Origin: Legionella lansingensis
GTDB taxonomy: Bacteria > Pseudomonadota > Gammaproteobacteria > Legionellales > Legionellaceae
Assembly (NCBI RefSeq): GCF_900187355.1
Contig: NZ_LT906451.1
Coordinates: 1,178,501-1,242,500, forward strand
Direction of reading: 5' to 3'
DNA: 64,000 nt
Part shown: positions 1-8,100 of the stretch, one piece after another
How positions within the stretch are numbered: the stretch's first letter is position 1
How the letters are laid out: every line of letters starts with the position of its first letter
Position numbers and translations under genes: made by a program
The notes under the pieces: model-generated
What the model saw: the letters and a program-made list of their open reading frames with translations, nothing else
The model's database searches: none
Told to the model about the DNA's origin: nothing

Positions 1-860
1 GCTGTTGACAATACCCCATCCAGTTGGCGACCGCCATGATTGGAAACAATGATGCCATCCGCCCCAAATTGGATTGCCTCCTTTGCATCTTCGGGATCCA
101 GGATACCTTTAACTATCATTGAACCTTTCCAGAAATTGCGAATCCATTCTAGATCTTTCCAGCTGATGGATGGATCAAAATTTTTAGTCAACCAGCCAAT
201 ATAATTTTCCAACCCTATGGTTTTGTGCAAATACGCTGAGATATTCCCAAGGTGATGTGGACGTCCCATGAGTCCAACTTTGAGAGCCCAACTGGGTTTT
301 CTAATGGCTTGAAGGATGCGTCTTCCCGTTGCGAAGGGGCCAGACATTCCTGAATGCGCATCACGATAGCGAGCGCCAGGCATTGACATATCCACTGTAA
401 AGACAAGATTTTGCACGCCAACAGCTTGCGCTCTTTCAAGTACATTCTTCATAAAGCCGCGGTCTTTAAGCACATACAGCTGAAACCAGATAGGCTGTGA
501 GCTTTGTGAAGACACTTCTTCTATAGAGCAAACGGATACCGTGGATAATGTGAAGGGTATACCTTTGTTAGCAGCTGCTTTGGCCATTTGCACCTCTCCG
601 CGCTTCGCATACATGCCGGTAATACCTACTGGGGCTAATACGATAGGCATTGCTAGCTTTTGTCCAAATAATTCGGTTTCGAGGCTCAAACTGTCTATGT
701 TTTTTAGAACACGCTGTCGTAGGGTAACTTTTTCAAGATCCGCGGTGTTAGCTTTTAACGTATGTTCAGCATAGGAGCCACCATCAATATAATCAAACAA
801 AAAACGCGGCAGTTTGCGTTTTGCAGCTTCTCGATAATCAGAAGCAGATGAAATGATCAT
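1..860 (-). CDS. lldD: FMN-dependent L-lactate dehydrogenase, partial
   Basis: Reading the minus strand from 860 gives about 286 residues of an uninterrupted alpha-hydroxy-acid oxidase fold; the C-terminal part runs off the window. Visible family signatures are the N-terminal [14 protein letters not shown] segment, the FMN-binding [14 protein letters not shown] stretch, [23 protein letters not shown], and the active-site region [12 protein letters not shown] with the catalytic His and substrate-binding Arg. The family oxidises L-lactate to pyruvate at the membrane, passing electrons from FMN to the quinone pool. The start is set by an AGGAG about 8 bases upstream of the ATG. It lies 39 bases downstream of a methyltransferase gene on the same strand, so the two may be co-transcribed. 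A mandelate or glycolate oxidase relative is possible, but the match to LldD is close. Confidence 0.9.
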   Translation of the reverse strand, partial: MIISSASDYREAAKRKLPRFLFDYIDGGSYAEHTLKANTADLEKVTLRQRVLKNIDSLSLETELFGQKLAMPIVLAPVGITGMYAKRGEVQMAKAAANKGIPFTLSTVSVCSIEEVSSQSSQPIWFQLYVLKDRGFMKNVLERAQAVGVQNLVFTVDMSMPGARYRDAHSGMSGPFATGRRILQAIRKPSWALKVGLMGRPHHLGNISAYLHKTIGLENYIGWLTKNFDPSISWKDLEWIRNFWKGSMIVKGILDPEDAKEAIQFGADGIIVSNHGGRQLDGVLST

Positions 861-899
861 GAGGTAAGCTCCTTGCTTTCTTTCGAAATCCCATATTGT

Positions 900-1718
900 T
901 CATGATTTAATACCACATACCTGACAAGATTGATAAAAGCCCACGATCGAAAAGTCATCGCTGGCTAAACGCATGAGTTCTTGTCTTTGTTCTTCCCAAT
1001 CTGCCTCACTTTGGTCATGAAGAAGAGCGGTCTTTTTATAGGCATCATGACCATCGACTAACCTCTTTTTCTGTTTATATGTAATCAATAAGGGCTGTAC
1101 TAGCTTTGCATCTCGAATAGTGAAACCTGATTTTTTCATCCAATAATAGAGTTTCATTCCAAACTCACCATCACGATGAGTCCCTTCTTTTTCTTCCTCA
1201 GGGAGGAGGGTTGGTGGGCGATTATATTGCCAGGCTTTTGATGGGGGATAGGCAAATCCTGCACTGACAATCCCCTCTTCAGCGATATAAATTCCCTCTT
1301 TGTTTAAGGCTTGATAAAAAAGGTTAATGGCTAGCCGTGGGCTATGCAAATGATGCAGCACAAAGCGACAATAGATGAAATCAAAATGTTCATTAAGTTG
1401 ATTAAGCTCATAAATTGAAAGGACTTTAAAGCTAATATTTTTATCACTTTGCTGCTCGCAGTAACGGCGAGCACGTCCTAGTTGCTCTGGACTATTATCG
1501 ATAGATAATACGTGGCCATGTTGGCCCACTTGACGTGCAAGATAGTGCGTCATTATTCCTGATCCACTGCCAACGTCCAAAACACGCATACCGGGTTGAA
1601 TACCATTAACTTTAATAAATGCTTCAGTAGTGGAGTTGAAGGCGCTATCAAGGATCTCATAATCCAGTCCTTCCTCTGGGATCTCGAAATCATAGCTCTC
1701 ATTATCTTGTTCAGTCAT
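900..1718 (-). CDS. class I SAM-dependent methyltransferase
   Basis: A 272-residue protein with a class I methyltransferase core: motif I VLDVGSGSGIMTHYLA near residues 45-60, an acidic strand-2 end in SIDNSPEQLG that would bind the ribose of SAM, and a later FDFIYCRFVLHHL segment typical of small-molecule methyltransferases of the UbiE/Methyltransf_11 type. The longer ORF starts at 1766, but an excellent GGAGG lies 6 bases before the ATG at 1718, so I use that start. The substrate cannot be told from the sequence. It is followed by the lactate dehydrogenase gene on the same strand and diverges from the cellulase gene at 1828 across about 110 bases that must hold both promoters. Confidence 0.85.
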   Translation of the reverse strand: MTEQDNESYDFEIPEEGLDYEILDSAFNSTTEAFIKVNGIQPGMRVLDVGSGSGIMTHYLARQVGQHGHVLSIDNSPEQLGRARRYCEQQSDKNISFKVLSIYELNQLNEHFDFIYCRFVLHHLHSPRLAINLFYQALNKEGIYIAEEGIVSAGFAYPPSKAWQYNRPPTLLPEEEKEGTHRDGEFGMKLYYWMKKSGFTIRDAKLVQPLLITYKQKKRLVDGHDAYKKTALLHDQSEADWEEQRQELMRLASDDFSIVGFYQSCQVCGIKS

Positions 1719-1827
1719 CGTTAACCTCCTTTCCACGAGATGGGATTGCTTAGCGGCATATCCCACTCTACACCTAAGTCTACAACCCTGATAAGATACA
1801 CAACATTATCTTAAAAGGGGACAAGAT

Positions 1828-4089
1828 ATGAAAAGGGTTACAAGGTTAGTTCAGCGTGTTGGGTTATTTTTGCTTTCAGCAACGAACATTTTTGCCACAC
1901 CCGGTATATCTTCTCTTGCCCCACAGCCCACAACATGTATTACATCGGTTTTCAGCTCAGTAGGTGACAGTCATTGGCAAAACATCACCTTAAAATTAAC
2001 CAATAATTGCAATCAAGTCGTTGATTTTCAAAATGCAGTCATTACATTTAAAAACAAGATAGCATTAAACACGAGTTTTTGGGGGGATTTTGGCCCATTA
2101 TCCTATCCTGATAATCAATTAAAAATAACTTCACAGCAAATCGAAGACTATTATTTAAGCACGTTAAACCTTCACTTCCCCAGTTATCCTGGAGCCAACA
2201 GCAAGTTACCCGCAGGATCAGCAATTAAGATTCAATATGGAGCAAAATCTGAAGGACACATCGGAGAGGCAAACGTTTATCTTAGTGCTCCCATCGCAGT
2301 GGGCAACATAGAGCTAACCAATGCATCAGGTAAGCCAACGAATGTTTCCCAGACATATGCACTGATTCATGTGACAGCAAATGGACAAACCATTAGTGAT
2401 GTGCAGCTTCCCTGGAATGGGATGCAGACCCTTGTTGGGCTCTCCTCGGGCTCCTATAACATCTCTGCTGATCAAATTGTTGACGCTAACGGTACCGTCT
2501 ATCAGGGAACTGCTACACCCAGTCAGGTAAGTGTTGTATCCGGTCAAACGGTCAAGTCAACAATCACTTACAACATGGTGCAGCAAACGGGAAAAGTAGT
2601 GATTCAATTGCAGCAACTACCCGACGAATTATTTGGCTATAGCAATAATCCTACTGTGCAGGTGACTGAGGTTGGTGCCAGTGGTTCTGCATCTGTTGCT
2701 GTAAATTGGGGCGAGTCAACAACAGTAGCCAATCTTAAAAATGGCAAAACCTATGCTTTCTCAACAGCCAACATTAACTATAACGGCTATAATTGTGAAG
2801 CGGTTTTCACGCCCGAAAGCTTAGTTGCCAGCGAAAACAGTGAGCCTACTACAAACTTGACCTACACTTGCACGCAAACTCCACAAAGCCTTGTCACGCT
2901 TAGTGTGAATGGCGCTCCTGCTAACCTATCTTCATTAAAGATTACTCTAATGCCCAATAACAACACAGCTCCAGTGATTCATACGATTGATCTTAATAAC
3001 GGTAGTGGGTCTAGCAATATCTCACTAATAACCGGAGTTGTTTATAATGTTTCTTCCGACCCTGTGACAGGGTATACGATTAACTTTGACCCACAGCCTT
3101 TAGTCGCAACAGATAATGCAACCGAAATCATTACTCTAACAGAACAAACAAACAGCACTCCTGTTGGCCTTAATGGTCAGTTAAGTGTGTGTGGCACCAA
3201 ACTTTGCAATGAACATGACCAACCCATTCAATTACGAGGAATGAGCTCTCATGGTATTCAATGGTATGGGTGGCAGGGTAGTAAAACCAGTAAAGTTTGT
3301 TTGACGACGGCCTCTTTAGACACCATGGTAAATTGGGGTGCTAGCGTGATGAGGATTGCCATGTATGTTCAAGAGGGAGGCTACGAAACCGACCCAGTTG
3401 CTTTCACAAAGCAGGTTAATGACTTAATTGATGAAGCGACTAAACGCGGTGTTTACGTCATCGTTGATTGGCATATTCTTAGTCCTGGCAATCCTAACCA
3501 TAATCTTGAAAGGGCAAAAACATTTTTTACTGCCATCGCAAATGCGCATAAAAACAATAACAACTTGCTGTATGAGATCGCCAACGAACCGAATGGGGTC
3601 AGTTGGAGCACCATTAAGAGTTATGCTGATGCTTTGATCCCAGTCATTCGTGCGGTTGATCCTAAAACAGTTATTATTGTTGGCACCCCTGGTTGGAGTT
3701 CTTTAGGTGTCTCTGATGGCAGAACGTCACAAGATATCATTAATGCGCCGGTGAATTTTTCTAATATTATGTATGCATTTCATTTCTATGCAGCTTCACA
3801 TAAAGATACTTACTATGCCGAACTGGATAGAGCCTCTGATGTCTTACCTATTTTTGTAACAGAATTTGGCACGCAAACATATTCAGGCGATGGCGCGAAT
3901 GATTTTGTTATGTCCGATAGATATATGCAGTTAATGGCTACAAAAAAAATTAGTTGGTCTAACTGGAATTATTCAGATGATTTTCGCTCAGGAGCCATTT
4001 GGAAAACAGGTACTTGCCCCGGAGGAGCCTGGACAGACAGCAACTTAAAGCCTGCGGGAGTTTATATTAAGGCAAAAATTGGGGGATAG
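1828..4089 (+). CDS. celA: secreted multi-module endoglucanase, GH5 family
   Basis: A 753-residue protein with a basic N-terminus and hydrophobic signal peptide ending around the ATPGIS segment. Residues about 30-155 form a Cys- and Asn-rich beta domain that looks like a carbohydrate-binding module. About 155-445 contain further beta-sandwich-like modules rich in Thr, Ser and Asn. The C-terminal 300 residues are a GH5 catalytic domain: QLRGMSSHGIQWYGW, VIVDWHI, the acid/base Glu in IANEPNG (E587) and the nucleophile Glu in VTEFGT (E679). Such enzymes cut internal beta-1,4 bonds of cellulose. L. pneumophila secretes an endoglucanase, CelA, through its type II system, and the lsp genes lie further along this window. 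An AGGGGAC precedes the ATG. The symbol is by resemblance only; the catalytic assignment is firm. Confidence 0.85.
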   Translation: MKRVTRLVQRVGLFLLSATNIFATPGISSLAPQPTTCITSVFSSVGDSHWQNITLKLTNNCNQVVDFQNAVITFKNKIALNTSFWGDFGPLSYPDNQLKITSQQIEDYYLSTLNLHFPSYPGANSKLPAGSAIKIQYGAKSEGHIGEANVYLSAPIAVGNIELTNASGKPTNVSQTYALIHVTANGQTISDVQLPWNGMQTLVGLSSGSYNISADQIVDANGTVYQGTATPSQVSVVSGQTVKSTITYNMVQQTGKVVIQLQQLPDELFGYSNNPTVQVTEVGASGSASVAVNWGESTTVANLKNGKTYAFSTANINYNGYNCEAVFTPESLVASENSEPTTNLTYTCTQTPQSLVTLSVNGAPANLSSLKITLMPNNNTAPVIHTIDLNNGSGSSNISLITGVVYNVSSDPVTGYTINFDPQPLVATDNATEIITLTEQTNSTPVGLNGQLSVCGTKLCNEHDQPIQLRGMSSHGIQWYGWQGSKTSKVCLTTASLDTMVNWGASVMRIAMYVQEGGYETDPVAFTKQVNDLIDEATKRGVYVIVDWHILSPGNPNHNLERAKTFFTAIANAHKNNNNLLYEIANEPNGVSWSTIKSYADALIPVIRAVDPKTVIIVGTPGWSSLGVSDGRTSQDIINAPVNFSNIMYAFHFYAASHKDTYYAELDRASDVLPIFVTEFGTQTYSGDGANDFVMSDRYMQLMATKKISWSNWNYSDDFRSGAIWKTGTCPGGAWTDSNLKPAGVYIKAKIGG

Positions 4090-4095
4090 TTTTCC

Positions 4096-4181
4096 CCCTC
4101 ACCCGCTGCGCTATGCGCGTCGACCTCTCTCAGAGGGAGAGGCATTTTCCCCTCTCCCTCTGAGAGAGGGTAGAGTGAGGG
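4096..4181. repeat. 86-bp nested palindrome, probable bidirectional terminator
   Basis: Inner arms 4124-4142 and 4151-4169 are a perfect 19-bp inverted repeat around an 8-base loop. Outer 7-bp arms CCCTCAC (4096-4102) and GTGAGGG (4175-4181) enclose it. The element fills the gap between two convergent genes, so it probably ends transcription from both. The left half (CTCACCCG, then a CGC-rich stretch, then CCTCTC) recurs in degenerate form at 60565-60612 after glnA, which makes it a dispersed repeat family rather than a one-off terminator. Confidence 0.85.
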
Positions 4182-4183
4182 CA

Positions 4184-5077
4184 TCAATTCTTGGACGCAC
4201 TAAATATTGCTAGGCCCTGAGTACGAAACCAATTTTTGTCTTCTGTTAAGGCATATTTTTGCAATGCTGGAATATCTTGAATATTCTTGTAACCTGTGGT
4301 GACAAAGTAACGTTTGCCAATAATGTAAAACTCTTTGGTATCGCGAGAGGGGTTTATTAAGATGTGGCCTTTGGGAACAAGTTTGACGAGTTGTTCAATG
4401 AAATGCACGATCTCTGCCTCTTTCTCAATACCATTGCGAACCCCCAAAAGATAAGGTATGAAAGCAGTGTCAAATGTTTGTTTTTCCTCACTCTGGACGA
4501 GTTTATGAATTTCACCCACATAGAACTGTATATTCTTGTTCAATTCAAAATCACTTTGGACTTTAGATTGAATAGCCTTGCGCACGAGCGCTAGCATGTA
4601 GAAGAGGTAAGAGCGTCTTAATGATTGGGGATTAATCACCTTGAGTAAAGCATTCCGATATTTTCCGGAGGGTAAAGTGATCAGCGGGGGGTACCAACAG
4701 GTAAGCGCTGTGAGTAATTCACCAATTGAAGGATAAGGTCTATCGTTATCCTTGTATTCTCTATAGTTATAATATTTCTTAAATGCCTTTATCCACGCGA
4801 TGGTAATTGGATCCTTGTCATAGATCGTAATCGATTTTGCTCCTGCTTCTGCGAATAAAAATCCACTATTCCCATACCCTGGAATGACTAAAATATTTTT
4901 TCCCTCAATATCTGTCCGGATGTTATATCGATTCTTTATATTTCCAAATAAAACGGATGATAAATACCTCTCTGCACCCATTGGATATATTTGGACTTCT
5001 TTGTTGTCAGATAGTCTTGTTACCCGTTTTTCTAGGATCCAATTTTTTTCTTGTTTACTGAGAGTGGTGATTGTCAT
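4184..5077 (-). CDS. hypothetical protein with SAM-binding-like Rossmann motif
   Basis: A 297-residue protein I do not recognise at family level. Residues about 60-90 read ILVIPGYGNSGFLFAEAGAK followed by SITIYDKDP. This resembles a methyltransferase motif I (glycine loop) with an acidic residue ending the next strand, so a SAM-binding Rossmann fold is plausible. A later FDTAFIPYLLGV segment could be motif IV. There is no signal peptide or obvious membrane helix. An AGGGTC lies upstream of the ATG. It stands alone on the minus strand, between the cellulase terminator repeat and an 85-bp near-palindrome. A methyltransferase or aminocarboxypropyl transferase is an inference only. Confidence 0.7.
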   Translation of the reverse strand: MTITTLSKQEKNWILEKRVTRLSDNKEVQIYPMGAERYLSSVLFGNIKNRYNIRTDIEGKNILVIPGYGNSGFLFAEAGAKSITIYDKDPITIAWIKAFKKYYNYREYKDNDRPYPSIGELLTALTCWYPPLITLPSGKYRNALLKVINPQSLRRSYLFYMLALVRKAIQSKVQSDFELNKNIQFYVGEIHKLVQSEEKQTFDTAFIPYLLGVRNGIEKEAEIVHFIEQLVKLVPKGHILINPSRDTKEFYIIGKRYFVTTGYKNIQDIPALQKYALTEDKNWFRTQGLAIFSASKN

Positions 5078-5109
5078 TAAAGACCCTATTAATTAAGAGC
5101 TTGTTAATT

Positions 5110-5194
5110 AATTCTACTAAAAATGAACACTAGCCGTCATTTGCTACGCTGCGATGCTCGCAAATAACGTCTATTGTTCTATTTTTAGCGAATT
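5110..5194. repeat. 85-bp imperfect palindromic element
   Basis: The arms pair end to end: AATTC..CTAAAAAT..GAACA..CATTTGC on the left against GCAAATAACGTC..TGTTC..ATTTTTAG..GAATT on the right, with a few mismatches and a short GC-rich loop around 5147-5154. It separates the stop of the large signalling gene from the start of the next minus-strand gene. It could act as a terminator or be a MITE-like or REP-like repeat; only this copy was noticed. Confidence 0.7.
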
Positions 5195-8100
5195 AAGAAA
5201 TTTGCACTATATTCTTTTTTAAATAGGTTTCACAGCCTTCTGCTGTCAACGGCCGAGAATAGTAATAGCCCTGAACACCATCAATACCTTGTTCTTGTAA
5301 TATCTTGAGTTGTGTTTCATTTTCAACACCTTCGGCAATGACTTTAATATTTAATTTGTGAGCCATCGTAGTAATGGCACTGATAATGGTTTGATCGAGG
5401 TAATCTGTTTCACAATTCTTAATAAATGTCTTATCAATTTTTATTTTATTGACTGGCAAATGTTTTAAGTAGGATAAACCTGAATAACCTGTACCAAAAT
5501 CATCCATGACTAGATGGATACCCATTTTTTGTAAGGCATCAATTTCATTATGCAAATTTTCATTGTAATCAATAAAAATTGTTTCTGTAATTTCTAACTC
5601 GATAGCCGAAGAATTTAATTGCGTTTCGCTTAAAATCGCAGAGAGGACATCGCTAAGGGAGTGACGAATAAATTGGATTGCTGACACATTGATGGCAATC
5701 GAACCTGACAGTATTTTTTTATCCCGCCATATTTTAGCTTGCTTGCAGGCCGTTTTAATAATCCATTCGCTGACGGGAACAATTAATGGGCTCTTTTCTA
5801 AAGTATGGATAAAATCACCGGCTTCTAATATTCCTTTTTTCGGGTGATTCCAGCGTAGTAATGTTTCAAGCCCTATAATTTGCTTAGTGTTAATATCATA
5901 AAATGGTTGATACATTAAAAAAAACTCTTGGTTATCATAAGCACGTTGTAAGTTTTTATCTAAACCATGAACTCTTTGATACTCTTCATAGAGTTCTGTT
6001 GAATAGTAATGGAATTGGTTTCTACCCATTTCTTTTGCTTGGTAGAGTGCGGTATCGGCAAGTTTAAGTAATGTTTGGATATCGTTACCATCCTGCGGAA
6101 ACAGGCTAATGCCCATGCTAGATGTAATCTGCATCAAATGATCGTCAATGTGAAATGGTTTGGACAGTTCGTGGAATAAACGCTCTACAATAATTGTGAC
6201 TTGATCATGAGAAGTAACATTAGCAAGCATTACTGCAAACTCATCTCCTCCTATCCGAGCCGCAATATCACCTTCTCGCAACGTTGAGGTTAGTGTGTTT
6301 GCAATGTGTATCAATAATTTATCGCCATTATCATGACCCAAGGTATCATTAATCACTTTAAAATAATCAAGATCCAGGAATAATAAGGCGATTTTGCCTT
6401 GAGAGCGGATAACTTGTTTTGTAGTTTGTTGGAATATTTCATATAGCATATTCCTGTTGGCCAACCCAGTCAGAGGATCATGGGTAGCTTGATAATAGAG
6501 CTTGGCATTTTCCAAGGAGGTCATCGCTTGGGATGATAGCAATTGTAAGCTACTTAGATGACTTGGTGTAAATGTATAACTGCTACTCTTATTTTCTAGA
6601 TAGAGGATTCGACACAACTGACCTTGATAAAATAAGGGCATCATCAACAGTGATCTGGGATGTTCTTGTTGAATGTATGTATCGTGGAAATCAAGTTCAG
6701 ATTGCGTTGCATCATTTAAAATAATTGGTTTTTGTGTACGTTGAACATAATGCAAAATAGACGTTGGGTATTTGGGATCTGTTTCTTGAGGGATAATATT
6801 ATTAAGATAAACGACTTGTTGTTCCAAGTTTCCTTCTGCTTCGATAACCCATCGATCATTAACCTTGGTTAAAATGATGCTTCGTTGTGCTCCGGCATTC
6901 TCTAATACAATGACCATGAATTTTTGCAAAAGTTTATCTAAACGAATTTCACTTGATATCAGTTGTGTGAACTTTAAAATGGCCAGCATATCCAGGTTTT
7001 GTGTACTTGTTTGATAAGGGCCCGTTTTGGGAAGCGTGACATTGTTATTTGTGATATTCAAAGTAGGGTAAGCTCGTTCTAATAATTTAAGTTTGGTGAT
7101 TGCCCCCCAATCTTTAAAATATTGATGAGCATTCTGAATGTATAATCTTGCGATTCTGTCCACTTTGGCAGCAAGACAATGACGACCGGCGCACTCGCTT
7201 GCAATGGCCGCAACTAAAACAAGGCCGCTGGAAAGAGCTGTTTCAATGGCTTGCTCGTAAAGCGTAAGGGCAAGATCATATTGATGTCTTAGATGGGCAA
7301 ATTCTCCTGCGATTAACAACGAATAAGATTTAAAGTTATTGGGACACCAAGTCGCATATTTTTCAATAAAATGGCTTAAATGCTTTAGCTTTTTTAAATA
7401 TAATTTGCGCTCCGTTCTGGATGCTTGCGGAAAGTGGAAAAATAATGCGAGGGCAAAGAAAAACTTACTATCCAAATGGGTGAGTAGCCCTTTGTCGTAG
7501 TCAGAATATATCTCATAATTTTTACCCGCTTTCACAGCCTCTTCAAAATTTCCTAATAAAACGTGTAAACGAGTCAATGAACCATAAAAAAAGCTTAATT
7601 CCGTTGTATTCTTTCCTTTTATGATCGTCTTTTCAAAAGAGGCTGATTGCCCAACCTTGACTAGTTCGGGATTTTCTAAACACTGAGTAAAATATTCCCA
7701 GAATTTTGCTACTGTAATAAAGTCGGAGATATTTACTCGTGACATAAATGACAAAGTAGATTGAATATTTTTTTTAGCATCATTTATAGTTTTCCCCGCT
7801 GATAGAGTGTGCCAAACCAGTAATAAATTGCTGTAGTTACTGTATACTAAGTCTCCCACTTCACAGCAGAGTCTAAATGCTTTAGCTATAGTGTCGTTAG
7901 AAGCATTAATCGATGATTGATAGGGCTCAATAAAAGCACCTAACACAAATTGATTTTTACCTTCGAAATTCGATGTGCCATATGTTTGCTTTAGACGATT
8001 ATAAAGTTTTACAAATGAAATGGCCTCATCATAAAGATTAAGCGAATGCATAATAACAAAGGCATAAACTGGCATAGACATCGACGTGCTTTCAGTGTAT

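Noticed and set aside
541..774. Plus-strand ORF opposite the lactate dehydrogenase gene
   Set aside because: It is antisense to clear LldD sequence; no independent start signal or family.
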